A DNA stretch of 64,000 bases from Celeribacter persicus (lineage in GTDB: Bacteria; Pseudomonadota; Alphaproteobacteria; Rhodobacterales; Rhodobacteraceae). The notes under the pieces are model-generated. The model was given only the letters and a program-made list of their open reading frames with translations. It made no database searches and had not been told where the DNA came from. The stretch is from NCBI RefSeq assembly GCF_003050785.1, contig NZ_QAOH01000005.1, positions 186,001 to 250,000 of the forward strand. Reading direction: 5' to 3'. This document shows positions 18,135 to 26,589 of the stretch, one piece after another (position 1 is the stretch's first letter; each line of letters opens with the position of its first letter). The translations under genes were made by a program, and so were the position numbers.

Positions 18135-18878
18135 TCACCAAGGCTGATTGGCGGGGCCGACCGTGAATTCGTTGACAGTCGTGTCCTCCGGCAGATCAAG
18201 CGCAAAACTCACCACCTTCGCGACACGGTCCGGCGAGATGCCAAAGGCGTCATACACACCCTGCATCCCATCCGCCGCCTGTTGATCCGTGATCGTGTCC
18301 AACAATTCGGTGTTGATCGCAGCCGGATAAAGCGTCGCGGTCCGGATATTGGTCCTCTCCATCGCGGCCTCCATCCGCAGAACCTCCATGAAGTCGCGCA
18401 CGAACCATTTCGTGCCACCATAGATCGCGGTTCCGGGATAGGCCTTGAGCCCGGCCACAGAGGACACCGCGAGGATATGCCCGGATTTCTGCGCAAGAAA
18501 GTCCGGCATCACGGCAGCGACACCGTTCAGAACTCCATTGATATTCACATCGACCATCTGCCTCCATTCATCGGTTTTCAATGCCGAGACGTTGCTGACC
18601 GGCATGATCCCCGCGTTCAGAAAGATCGCATCGACACGCCCGAAATTTTGCTTGGCGAAGGCCACGATCGCGGCATTCTCCTCCGGCTTCGTCACATCGA
18701 GCGCTTGATAAACGGCCTCGCCGCCCGCCGCCTTTATGTCATTGGCGATTTGCCTGAGTTTGTCTTCGCGGCGCGCACCGAGCACGACCTTTGCACCTTT
18801 TGCAGCGATTTCCTTGGCTGTGGCCTCGCCGATACCGGACGAAGCGCCGGTGATGATGACAACTTTATCCTTGATCAT
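18135..18878 (-). CDS. SDR family oxidoreductase
   Basis: A 247-residue classical short-chain dehydrogenase. The nucleotide-binding motif TGASSGIG is at about residues 11-18, NAGIM near 86-90 and the active-site YGGTK near 151-155, with the catalytic Ser upstream in AVSSVAG. Arg37 in GARRED suggests NADPH preference. ATG at 18878 has a good AGAGGA site; the upstream extension is not real. It is the second gene of a pair with the cupin gene, which is 32 bases upstream, and both are divergent from a LysR regulator. The substrate is unknown. Confidence 0.9.
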   Translation of the reverse strand: MIKDKVVIITGASSGIGEATAKEIAAKGAKVVLGARREDKLRQIANDIKAAGGEAVYQALDVTKPEENAAIVAFAKQNFGRVDAIFLNAGIMPVSNVSALKTDEWRQMVDVNINGVLNGVAAVMPDFLAQKSGHILAVSSVAGLKAYPGTAIYGGTKWFVRDFMEVLRMEAAMERTNIRTATLYPAAINTELLDTITDQQAADGMQGVYDAFGISPDRVAKVVSFALDLPEDTTVNEFTVGPANQPW

Positions 18879-18910
18879 GTTTGTATCCTCTTTGAGTATC
18901 TTGTGCGCGA

Positions 18911-19306
18911 TCAGGCGCCATATTCTGCGTCGGAGACATGCTCCATCCACTCGACGACTCGACCATTCCCGACTTCTTGAATTGCGATGTGGGTCATCGC
19001 ACTGTCCGGGGTCGCGCCATGCCAGTGCTTCTCACCGGGCGCGAACCAGACGACATCTCCGGTGCGGATGGTCTCGATCGGACCGCCGAACCGCAGAACA
19101 CGACCGACACCATCCGTCACAATGAGGATTTGTCCGAGCGGGTGCGTATGCCATGCGGTGCGTGCGCCGGGCTGAAAGGTGACACTTGCGCCCTGAACCC
19201 GATCTTTGTCGAACCCATTGAACAACATCTCGACCTCGACCGATCCGGTGAACCAGTCATTTGGCCCCATCATTTTCGGCAGGTCTTTTGCGTGGATGAT
19301 TTCCAT
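18911..19306 (-). CDS. Cupin-domain protein
   Basis: A 131-residue single-domain cupin. Metal-ligand motifs are visible: the WHTHPLGQ segment (His53, His55 and Gln59) and APGEKHWHG (His95). The family includes cupin hydroxynitrile-lyase-like and carboxymuconolactone-associated proteins often encoded beside SDRs; the reaction here is not known. It is first in the two-gene operon with the SDR and shares a 103-bp divergent control region with a LysR gene, which likely activates it. Confidence 0.88.
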   Translation of the reverse strand: MEIIHAKDLPKMMGPNDWFTGSVEVEMLFNGFDKDRVQGASVTFQPGARTAWHTHPLGQILIVTDGVGRVLRFGGPIETIRTGDVVWFAPGEKHWHGATPDSAMTHIAIQEVGNGRVVEWMEHVSDAEYGA

Positions 19307-19363
19307 GCTGCATCCTTCCAGTCTTTTCGTTGTCGATGGATATCTAAGGCTGGACTCGCTATT

Positions 19364-19382
19364 CGATTAGAGATCATAATCG
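19364..19382. promoter_or_regulatory. Putative LysR operator, ATTA-N7-TAAT
   Basis: A 6-bp inverted repeat CGATTA and TAATCG with a 7-base spacer, containing the T-N11-A arrangement typical of LysR-type sites. It lies 28 bases before the LysR ATG and 58 bases before the cupin start, in the shared gap. Confidence 0.55.
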
Positions 19383-19409
19383 GGATGAACTAATGAGTTT
19401 TACTCAGCA

Positions 19410-20303
19410 ATGGCGCGCGACGAATTAGGAGACTTGCGGGCATTTCTTGCGGTTGCCGAAGCACGCAGCTTTACCAAGGCCGCGGCACGGCTCGGTGTGT
19501 CGTCTTCCGCTCTGAGCCATACGATCCGATCCCTGGAAGAACGGCTTGGCCTGCGCCTTCTGGCACGCACGACTCGCAGCGTTGCCACAACGGAGGCCGG
19601 CGAGCGCCTTTTCAATACCATTGCCCCGCATTTCGAACAGATCCACGCGGAACTCGACGCCCTGAGCGAGTTACGGGACAAACCGTCGGGCACGGTGCGG
19701 ATCAGTTCCGGAGAACATGCTGCGGAGACACTCCTGCGCCCGACGCTCGCCAGTTTCCTGCCCGAATACCCGGACATCAATGTCGAAGTGTCGATCGACA
19801 ACGGACTGGTCGATATCGTCGGTGAACATTTCGACGCGGGTGTGCGCCTTGGCGAGTCGATCAGCAAGGACATGATTGCCGTGCGGATCGGGCCGGATTG
19901 GCGGTTTCTCGTGGTCGGGATACCGGACTATTTTACCGGTCGACCGTCTCTGGAGCACCCAAGCGATCTGACCCGACATCAATGCATTAATCTGCGCCTG
20001 ACCTCAGCAGGGGGGCTCTATGCCTGGGAATTCGAAAAGGACGGGCGTGAAACAATCGTCAGGGTCGGCGGCCAACTGACCTATGACAGCATCCTGTCGG
20101 TGTTACATGCGGCATTGGACGGGCATGGGCTGGCCTTTGTACCAGAAGACCTGGCGCAACCTTATATCGCTCAAGGCCGATTACAGGTGGCATTGAGCGA
20201 CTGGTGTCCGCCGATTCAGGGCTATCACCTCTATTATCCGAACCGCAGACTGGCCTCCCCGGCCTTTACCCGGTTCGTGGAGGCGTTACGCTACCGAGGC
20301 TGA
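19410..20303 (+). CDS. LysR family transcriptional regulator
   Basis: A 297-residue regulator with an N-terminal helix-turn-helix (SFTKAAARLGVSSSALSHTIRSLEE, about residues 20-44) and a periplasmic-binding-fold effector domain (about 90-297). It is transcribed away from the cupin-SDR pair, the classical arrangement for a LysR activator and its target. The C-terminal pattern (DGHGLAFVPEDLA) is typical of the CrgA/AaeR-like branch. The effector is unknown. It converges on moaE with 6 bases between stops. Confidence 0.92.
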   Translation: MARDELGDLRAFLAVAEARSFTKAAARLGVSSSALSHTIRSLEERLGLRLLARTTRSVATTEAGERLFNTIAPHFEQIHAELDALSELRDKPSGTVRISSGEHAAETLLRPTLASFLPEYPDINVEVSIDNGLVDIVGEHFDAGVRLGESISKDMIAVRIGPDWRFLVVGIPDYFTGRPSLEHPSDLTRHQCINLRLTSAGGLYAWEFEKDGRETIVRVGGQLTYDSILSVLHAALDGHGLAFVPEDLAQPYIAQGRLQVALSDWCPPIQGYHLYYPNRRLASPAFTRFVEALRYRG

Positions 20304-20309
20304 GCTTAT

Positions 20310-20747
20310 TCACCAGCGCTTCAACGCATCCTCGTCCGCATCTTTCGCGGCGACCCAATCGGCCCCATCACGCGTCACTTCCTTTTTCCAGAAAGGCGCA
20401 CGGGATTTCAGGTAATCCATGAAAAATTCGGCGGCTTCGAACGCCTCTGCACGATGGCGGGCGGCGGTGGCGACCATCATGATCTGATCGCCGGGGCGGA
20501 GCTGGCCGTAGCGGTGGATCACGAGGCAATCGGTCAGAGACCAGCGTTGAACGGCCTCCTCTGCGATTTTCGCAATCGCAGCCTCGCACATACCGGGGTA
20601 ATGCTCGATCTCCATATACTCCAGCGTGCAGGTATCGTCACGCACCAGACCTGTGAAAGAGACCGTCGCGCCGGTGTTCGGGGCTTTCCCGAATTCGCGC
20701 AGAGCCTCGGCAAGATCGAAATCGTCGGACTGGACGGTGATGCGCAT
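20310..20747 (-). CDS. moaE: Molybdopterin synthase catalytic subunit
   Basis: A 145-residue large subunit that converts precursor Z to molybdopterin using sulphur carried on MoaD. Conserved stretches include GATVSFTGLVRD, IHRYGQLRPGDQIMMV and the active-site KSRAPFWKKE. It lies one base after the moaD stop on the same strand, giving a moaD-moaE pair. The C-terminal half is complete. Confidence 0.95.
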   Translation of the reverse strand: MRITVQSDDFDLAEALREFGKAPNTGATVSFTGLVRDDTCTLEYMEIEHYPGMCEAAIAKIAEEAVQRWSLTDCLVIHRYGQLRPGDQIMMVATAARHRAEAFEAAEFFMDYLKSRAPFWKKEVTRDGADWVAAKDADEDALKRW

Positions 20748-20748
20748 C

Positions 20749-21000
20749 TTACCCCCCCGTCATGGGAGGGAAAAACGCCACCTCGCACACGCCTGCCAGC
20801 GGCGCATCGAATTCGGACAACTCCTGATCCAAAGCCACGCGCAGGGATTTGAGATCGGAAAAGGCCAAATCATACCGCTCCTCGCGCGCTTTCAATTCTT
20901 TGACCAGTTCCAGCACGGTTGCCGCCTCCGTCTCGACGGTCTCACGCGGTTCCCCGATGCGTTCGCGCACCCAAGCAAAATAGAGCACTTCAATCTTCAT
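20749..21000 (-). CDS. moaD: Molybdopterin synthase sulphur carrier subunit
   Basis: An 83-residue ubiquitin-fold protein ending in the essential Gly-Gly (FFPPMTGG), which is adenylylated and thiocarboxylated to deliver sulphur to MoaE. The N-terminus KIEVLYFAWVRERIG is typical. The start overlaps the end of pgsA by 11 bases, so it is embedded in the uvrC-pgsA-moaD-moaE operon. Confidence 0.95.
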   Translation of the reverse strand: MKIEVLYFAWVRERIGEPRETVETEAATVLELVKELKAREERYDLAFSDLKSLRVALDQELSEFDAPLAGVCEVAFFPPMTGG

Positions 21001-21556
21001 GGTGATCCCTCAGATATGGCATCGCCTTGGTCAGATAATCCCAACCGGTGATCACAGTCAGGAGTCCCGCGATCCAGAAGATCAGAAGGCCGAGGGCAAA
21101 CAGCGGCGTGGCAGAGGTTGCGCCATAGGCGAAGAGCACGGCGATGGACACCATCTGAAACGTGGTTTTCCACTTGGCGAGCTTGGTGACCTTCAATGTT
21201 CCGGCGGTATCGCCAAGAAATTCACGCAGACCCGACACGAAGGTTTCGCGCAGAAGGATGAAGGCGGCGGGGATCACGATCAACGGATTCACCCCGTGCA
21301 GCATGGTCAGGACGGCAATCGCTGTGACCACCATGGCCTTGTCCGCAATCGGATCGAGCATCGCGCCGAATTTCGACATCTGATCCCATTTGCGCGCCAG
21401 ATAGCCGTCAATGAAATCGGTCAGCGAAGCTCCCACAAACAGGATCAACGCGACCCAGTCGGCAAAGGGACGTGGCAGGATCAGGAAAACGAGCGCCACC
21501 CCCGGCGCGCAGAGCAGCCGGAAGACGGTGAGGATATTGGGCAGGTTCCAGGTCAT
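20990..21556 (-). CDS. pgsA: CDP-diacylglycerol--glycerol-3-phosphate phosphatidyltransferase
   Basis: A 188-residue membrane enzyme that makes phosphatidylglycerol phosphate. The CDP-alcohol phosphatidyltransferase signature is intact in DFIDGYLARKWDQMSKFGAM followed by LDPIADK (about residues 47-73). Four or five helices are visible. It starts 20 bases after the uvrC stop and overlaps moaD, so this is one operon. Confidence 0.95.
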   Translation of the reverse strand: MTWNLPNILTVFRLLCAPGVALVFLILPRPFADWVALILFVGASLTDFIDGYLARKWDQMSKFGAMLDPIADKAMVVTAIAVLTMLHGVNPLIVIPAAFILLRETFVSGLREFLGDTAGTLKVTKLAKWKTTFQMVSIAVLFAYGATSATPLFALGLLIFWIAGLLTVITGWDYLTKAMPYLRDHHED

Positions 21557-21576
21557 GATGCTCTCTCCTTACTCCC

Positions 21577-23478
21577 TCACCCGTGCTCATGGAAGAAGTC
21601 GTAGACGGTCTGGGCCACTTTCTCCGAAATTCCCTCCACCGCCTTGAGATCGGCAAGGTTCGCGCCCTCAACCGCCTTGGCGGAACCGAAATGCGCCAGA
21701 AGCGCGCGTTTGCGGGTGGCCCCGATGCCGGGAATATCGTCGAGTTTTGTCAGCCCCATAGCCTTCGATCGCTTGGCGCGATGGGTGCCGATGGCAAAGC
21801 GGTGCGCCTCGTCGCGTAGACGCTGGATGAAATACAAGACCGGATCGTTGCGCCGAAGCGCCATGACACGATGGCCGATGCGGTGGAATTCCTCCTTGCC
21901 CTGATCGCGGTCGATGCCCTTGGCGACACCGATCATCGGAATGTCAGTGACGCCCTGTTCTATCATGATCTCATGAACCGCAGAGACCTGTCCCGCACCG
22001 CCGTCGATCAACAGTAGATCGGGCCAGAGACCTTTGGTGCGATCCGGGTCGTCTTTCAGAAGGCGTTTGAAACGGCGGGTCAGCACCTCTTTCATCATGC
22101 CAAAATCGTCGCCCGGCGTGAGATCGTCGCCGCGAATGTCGTATTTGCGATACTGATTCTTCATGAACCCTTCCGGCCCTGCGACGATCATCGCACCGAC
22201 AGCGTGGGCGCCCTGAATGTGGGAGTTGTCGTAAACCTCGATACGCTCTGGCACGCGCGGCAGGTCGAAGGCCTCCTTTAGCCCTTCGAGCAGTTTCTCC
22301 TGCGCAGCACCCTCGGACATTTTACGCCCAAGGCTCTCGCGCGCATTGCGCAGCGCAGAAGCCACAAGCTCCTGTTTCTCGCCTCGCTGCGGGACGAGGA
22401 TTTCGATTTTCCTTCCCGCCTTCTCGGACAGCGCGGCTTCCATCAACTCGCGCTCTTCGATGTCATGCGACAGGATGAGTTGACGCGGCGGGTCGCGTTT
22501 CTCGTAGAATTGTCCGATGAACCCGGCAAGCACTTCCTCTGCCTCCGCCCCGTTGGTTTTCGGGTAGAAATCCTTGTTGCCCCAGTTCTGATGCGCGCGA
22601 ATGAAAAAGACCTGCACACAGGCCTGCCCCCCCTCCATATGCAGCCCGATCACATCGCCCTCGCCCACAGTACGCGGGTTGATGCCCTGCGCGGTCTGAA
22701 CCTGGGTCAGCGCCCGGATGCGGTCACGGAAGGCGGCGGCGCGTTCGAACTCCATCGCATCGGAGGCTTCCTGCATCTCATGAGCAAGCTTCTCCTGAAG
22801 GCCCGAGTGACGGCCTTGAAGGAAACGCTCGGCCTCACTCACAAGCTCGGCGTAATCCTCTTTCGATATCTTGCCGACACAGGGCGCGGTGCAGCGTTTG
22901 ATCTGATATTGCAGACATGGGCGGGTACGACTCTCGAAATCCGCGTCGGAACAGGTGCGGAGCAGAAAGACTTTCTGCAACTGATTGAGGGTCCGGTTCA
23001 CGGAGGCCGCTGAGGCGAAAGGGCCGAAATAGGAGGCCTTGCGCTTGCGTGCACCGCGATGCTTGGACAGTTGCGGGAAATCCGTGTCCTTGGTGAGCAT
23101 GATGTTCGGAAAGCTCTTGTCGTCGCGCAACAGCACGTTGTAGCGCGGCTTGAGCTGTTTGATCAGGTTCTGCTCCAGCAGAAGCGCCTCGGTCTCCGTC
23201 CGGGTCGTCAGGAACATCATCTGCGAGGTCTCAGAAATCATTCGCGCAATGCGCACGGAATGACCTGAGGGTCGCGCATAATTCGACACGCGATTGCGCA
23301 GGTTCTTCGCCTTGCCGACATAGAGCACATTATGCTCGGGATCGAGCATGCGATAGACCCCCGGCGAGCCGTCGAGCTGCTTGAGATAGGCCGCAATCAC
23401 GGCATGACCGCGCGGCACGTCCTTATGGGACATCTCCGGCGTCAGATCTGTGTTTTCGGTGCCTGTCACGTCGTTCAT
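21577..23478 (-). CDS. uvrC: Excinuclease ABC subunit C
   Basis: A 633-residue nuclease of nucleotide-excision repair. The N-terminal GIY-YIG domain (PGVYRML ... VLYVGKAKNL, about residues 38-62) makes the 3' cut. The UVR motif region lies near 220-255, the RNase H-like UvrC domain (YDNSHIQGAHAVGAMIV, about 415-431) makes the 5' cut, and a C-terminal helix-hairpin-helix pair begins near 580. Four cysteines in the middle (CSD, CLQYQIKRCTAPC) fit the Fe-S ligands reported for UvrC. It is the first gene of the operon with pgsA, moaD and moaE. Confidence 0.96.
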   Translation of the reverse strand: MNDVTGTENTDLTPEMSHKDVPRGHAVIAAYLKQLDGSPGVYRMLDPEHNVLYVGKAKNLRNRVSNYARPSGHSVRIARMISETSQMMFLTTRTETEALLLEQNLIKQLKPRYNVLLRDDKSFPNIMLTKDTDFPQLSKHRGARKRKASYFGPFASAASVNRTLNQLQKVFLLRTCSDADFESRTRPCLQYQIKRCTAPCVGKISKEDYAELVSEAERFLQGRHSGLQEKLAHEMQEASDAMEFERAAAFRDRIRALTQVQTAQGINPRTVGEGDVIGLHMEGGQACVQVFFIRAHQNWGNKDFYPKTNGAEAEEVLAGFIGQFYEKRDPPRQLILSHDIEERELMEAALSEKAGRKIEILVPQRGEKQELVASALRNARESLGRKMSEGAAQEKLLEGLKEAFDLPRVPERIEVYDNSHIQGAHAVGAMIVAGPEGFMKNQYRKYDIRGDDLTPGDDFGMMKEVLTRRFKRLLKDDPDRTKGLWPDLLLIDGGAGQVSAVHEIMIEQGVTDIPMIGVAKGIDRDQGKEEFHRIGHRVMALRRNDPVLYFIQRLRDEAHRFAIGTHRAKRSKAMGLTKLDDIPGIGATRKRALLAHFGSAKAVEGANLADLKAVEGISEKVAQTVYDFFHEHG

Positions 23479-23775
23479 CTGCCTGCCTCTGATTCCCCCT
23501 CTGGCTGCAATCTTATCGCCCTGAGGGCAAGAGCAAACTCATCCACCATTTCTGTGGATAACCCTGCATATAAGTTTTCGTGAACTCGCATTTCTCCTTA
23601 GATTCACGCCTTTTTGCCCATTTGCACAAAAAATGATCTTATTTCTAAACTTTTGATTTCAAAGGGTATTTTCTGAACATCGCCGCAAGTCATTGAAATG
23701 ATTTACATTTTAGTAACGAAAATGAAACAAATCCGAGAGCCGTGCAAAACTTTTACGGCCAAAGGTTAACGGAAC
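23479..23775. other. AT-rich 297-bp gap upstream of uvrC
   Basis: Noticeably richer in A and T than its surroundings, with runs such as TTTTTGCCC and ATTTACATTTTAG. It contains no convincing ORF or hairpin terminator. It must hold the uvrC promoter, and part could be a leader or a small RNA. I cannot assign anything specific. Confidence 0.5.
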
Positions 23776-24561
23776 CTACTCTTTGCCCTGCACATCCGGT
23801 GTCTGCCATGCCAGATGTTGACCGCCGTCCGGGCAGATCAACTGCCCCGTCACTGCAGGGGCCGTGATCAGATAGGCGAGCGCTGCGGTGACATCGGAAG
23901 GGTCACCGCCACGTTCCAGAAGGGTGGATCGCCGCTGCTCCACAAAGTCATTTTCGGACTGGCGCGCGCCCTGCAAAGTCGGGCCGGGACCGATGCCGTT
24001 GATGCGCACCCGAGGGGCCAAAGCCTGGGCCGCCGTTTGCGTCAGGGTCCAGAGCGCGGATTTCGCCAACGTGTAGGACATGAACTGCGGCGTGAGCTTG
24101 CGCACGCGCTGGTCGATCATGTTGACCACCAGAGCCTGCGCCCGCGGTCGTCCGTCATCCTCCATCACCGGATCGGGGGCCTGTGCCGCGAACTGTTGTA
24201 ACAAGACGAAAGGTGCCCGCAGGTTGCTTTCGAAATGCCGGTCCCAGCTTTGCCGGGTTGCCGTTGCGAGTGTATCGTCTTCGAAAAGCGAAGCGTTGTT
24301 GACCAGAAGCGTCAAAGGACCACCCAGCGCCTCGACGGCGCGCGGAATCAAAGTCTCCACCTGCGCCTCGTCGAGCAGATCGGCTTTCAACACAGAAGCC
24401 TTGCGCCCCATGGCCCGCAGAGCCTCGACCACCTCGGCGGCCTCTGCATCCGAGCGATGACAATGCACCGCGACGTCAAATCCCATCTCCCCGAGAAACA
24501 GTGCCATGGCACGGCCAAGCCGTTGCCCTGCCCCGGTCACAAGCGCCTTGCGCAGTGTCAT
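23776..24561 (-). CDS. SDR family oxidoreductase, pteridine-reductase-like
   Basis: A 261-residue short-chain dehydrogenase. The nucleotide loop reads TGAGQRLG, the T-G-x-x-x-R-x-G variant found in pteridine reductases and FolM-like enzymes, followed by VHCHRSDAEA. NNASLFEDD and the catalytic YTLAKSALW are present. ATG at 24561 is the family-like start. It may reduce a pterin such as dihydromonapterin, which would fit its place upstream of the moa and uvrC genes, but this is inference from motif and context. The gene is 10 bases after the Ca/Na exchanger stop. Confidence 0.86.
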   Translation of the reverse strand: MTLRKALVTGAGQRLGRAMALFLGEMGFDVAVHCHRSDAEAAEVVEALRAMGRKASVLKADLLDEAQVETLIPRAVEALGGPLTLLVNNASLFEDDTLATATRQSWDRHFESNLRAPFVLLQQFAAQAPDPVMEDDGRPRAQALVVNMIDQRVRKLTPQFMSYTLAKSALWTLTQTAAQALAPRVRINGIGPGPTLQGARQSENDFVEQRRSTLLERGGDPSDVTAALAYLITAPAVTGQLICPDGGQHLAWQTPDVQGKE

Positions 24562-24571
24562 ACGATTTTCC

Positions 24572-25516
24572 TCAGCCCAGAACCGCAACGATGTAGACGA
24601 TATATAGGGCAGAAAGCGCCACACCCCAAAGCCGGGTGATGTCGATGCGCTTAAGCACAAAGACACCGAGCAGCACGGAAACCCCTAGCATCACCCAGAT
24701 GTCGAAATCCATCAGGTCTTTGTCGACCGGAAGCTGGCCGACGAGGCTCGACACGCCGATGATGCCAAGAAGGTTGAACATGTTGGAGCCGATGACGTTG
24801 CCAAAGGCCACATCGGCCTGTTTCCTCAGCGCTGCCATCACCGTGGTCGCAAGCTCCGGCAGGGAGGTGCCGAGCGCCACGAGAGTCAGACCAATCACCT
24901 CATCGGACACATTGAAATCACGAGCGATATTGGTCGATGCATCGACCAGAATATCCGCCCCGAACGGCAAGCCAATGAGACCGACCAGCAGAAAGCCGAT
25001 GATCTTGAACCAAGGCATATCGGGATCGGCGCCCTCAACCTCTTCGGCTTCGACCTCACGCTGCGCAGCCCGGTGACAGCGGGCCTCGTAGATTGCATGA
25101 CCGATCATCCCGAAAAGCGCCGCCAGAAGCACCAGCCCGGCAATCCAGTCGAAAGTGCCGCGTAGAGCCAAAAGAATGAACAGCACCGTCGCGCCGATCA
25201 TCTGGAGATAGGAGGCGCGGGTGGAATTGTCGATCACATGCAGGGTCGAGATAAGGGCGGGCACCCCCAGTACCAACAAGACGTTGGCGGTGTTCGAACC
25301 GATGACGTTGCCGAGCGCCAGTCCCGGAACACCGTCGAAAATCGCGGACACGGACACAAGAAGCTCCGGCGCGGAGGTGCCGAAGGCCACGACGGTGAGC
25401 GAGACAATCAGTGCGGGAATGCCGAGCCGTAGCGACAGGTTCACCGCGCCCCGCACCAACATATCGCCCGCGATAAGCAGGATGATCAGACCGGCAACCG
25501 CATAAATGAAATCCAT
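24572..25516 (-). CDS. Calcium/sodium antiporter (CaCA family)
   Basis: A 314-residue protein with ten or so hydrophobic helices and two inverted repeats. Each repeat carries the alpha motif: VVAFGTSAPELLVS then GNVIGSNTANVLLV in the N-terminal half, and LVALGTSLPELATT then GNVIGSNMFNLLGI in the C-terminal half. This fits the YrbG-like branch. Its ATG shares one base with the stop of the small upstream gene. It probably exports calcium or another divalent ion across the inner membrane. Confidence 0.93.
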   Translation of the reverse strand: MDFIYAVAGLIILLIAGDMLVRGAVNLSLRLGIPALIVSLTVVAFGTSAPELLVSVSAIFDGVPGLALGNVIGSNTANVLLVLGVPALISTLHVIDNSTRASYLQMIGATVLFILLALRGTFDWIAGLVLLAALFGMIGHAIYEARCHRAAQREVEAEEVEGADPDMPWFKIIGFLLVGLIGLPFGADILVDASTNIARDFNVSDEVIGLTLVALGTSLPELATTVMAALRKQADVAFGNVIGSNMFNLLGIIGVSSLVGQLPVDKDLMDFDIWVMLGVSVLLGVFVLKRIDITRLWGVALSALYIVYIVAVLG

Positions 25517-25683
25517 CAGGATCTGTCCTTTTCACAGGCGCACGGGCCTTTGCCTATTCTGTAGCGCCCGCATTTCGGGCATTTCATGTCGTTCAGCTTT
25601 TTCTGCCCCGGAAAGCGCAATCGTCCGAACATGGCGAGCACCATCATGAAGACCAGGAAAACGCTGATGATCTTGAATATCAT
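25516..25683 (-). CDS. Small membrane protein with Cys-rich tail
   Basis: A 55-residue protein with one N-terminal hydrophobic helix (about residues 3-20) and a C-terminal CPKCGRYRIGKGPCAC motif, whose four cysteines look like a zinc-ribbon knuckle. The start at 25683 (ATG) lies 4 bases after the peptidase stop, and the stop overlaps the antiporter start by one base. The compact packing argues that it is a real gene. The family is unknown to me. Confidence 0.8.
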   Translation of the reverse strand: MIFKIISVFLVFMMVLAMFGRLRFPGQKKLNDMKCPKCGRYRIGKGPCACEKDRS

Positions 25684-25687
25684 GCGA

Positions 25688-26482
25688 TCAGAGCCCGAAC
25701 CGCGCCCAGAGCGCCTGTTCCTCGACCTGCGCGGTGAGACCGGCGGCAAGTTCCGTGCCAAAGCGGCGCAGAAGCGGGCGTTTCGCGCCAAAGACCGAAA
25801 GCTTCACCTTGTCGCCGTAAATCTCTTTCATCTTCGGCACCAGATGACCGATGCCGTCCGCCAACCCAAGTCCGACCCCCTTCGCCCCGGTCCAGAAGGA
25901 ACCGTCGAACAGCTCAACCTCTTTTGACAGCCGCTCGGCGCGGGAAGCGGTGACATGAGCGATAAAGGCCTGATGGATCTCTTCCTGAAGCCCCTTGAGA
26001 CGGGCGACATCTTCGGGGTTTTCCGGGCGGAAGGGATCGAGCTGGCTCTTCGATTTGCCGGAGGTATAGACCCGGCGTTCGATGCCATGCTTGCCGATGA
26101 ACTGATCGAACCCAAAGCTCGCGGAAATCACGCCGATGGACCCGACGACGGAACTCGGGTCGACTAAAATCTTGTCGGCGGCACAGGCGAGCCAATATCC
26201 ACCAGAGGCCGCGACATCCTCGACAAAGGCATAGACCGGAAGCTCTTTCTCCTGCGCCAGACGCGTGATCCGCGCGGCGATCAGCGAGGATTGCACCGGA
26301 GAACCGCCCGGAGAATTGATCGACAGCGCCACCGCCGCAGGCTTGCCCTTGCGAAAGGCACGCTCGATCGCGGGCGCGAGGCTTTGGTCATTCAAACCGC
26401 CCTGACGGGTCATGATCGCGCCGTTCAGGCGGATGACATTGACCTTCGGCGGCGAGGCGAGGAAGGGGATGCTGAGGCTCAT
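25688..26482 (-). CDS. S49 family peptidase (SppA/SohB-like)
   Basis: A 264-residue serine peptidase of the signal-peptide-peptidase A clan, short form. SINSPGGSPVQSSLI (about residues 67-81) forms the oxyanion region and DVAASGGYWLACAADKI (about 101-117) carries the nucleophilic Ser. GSIGVISASF follows, and the general base Lys is expected in the GKSKSQLDPFRP stretch. No clear membrane anchor is seen at the N-terminus, unlike long SppA. It is first in the operon with the small Cys protein and the antiporter. Confidence 0.9.
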   Translation of the reverse strand: MSLSIPFLASPPKVNVIRLNGAIMTRQGGLNDQSLAPAIERAFRKGKPAAVALSINSPGGSPVQSSLIAARITRLAQEKELPVYAFVEDVAASGGYWLACAADKILVDPSSVVGSIGVISASFGFDQFIGKHGIERRVYTSGKSKSQLDPFRPENPEDVARLKGLQEEIHQAFIAHVTASRAERLSKEVELFDGSFWTGAKGVGLGLADGIGHLVPKMKEIYGDKVKLSVFGAKRPLLRRFGTELAAGLTAQVEEQALWARFGL

Positions 26483-26516
26483 GCCTTGGGATGTAAAGTG
26501 CCCCCCCGGCACAAAC

Positions 26517-26550
26517 AAGGGCGCGAGGCCTCGCCCCGCGCCCTTTTTTT
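26517..26550 (-). terminator. Intrinsic terminator downstream of znuA
   Basis: AAGGGCGCG (26517-26525) pairs with CGCGCCCTT (26537-26545) around an 11-base loop, with a T-run on the plus side and a weaker TTGTTTG on the minus side. It sits between znuA and the peptidase gene, so it most likely ends znuA transcription. Confidence 0.6.
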
Positions 26551-26589
26551 ATTGAACCCTGTTTTGTCGGACCATGTCCGACAAGCGGA

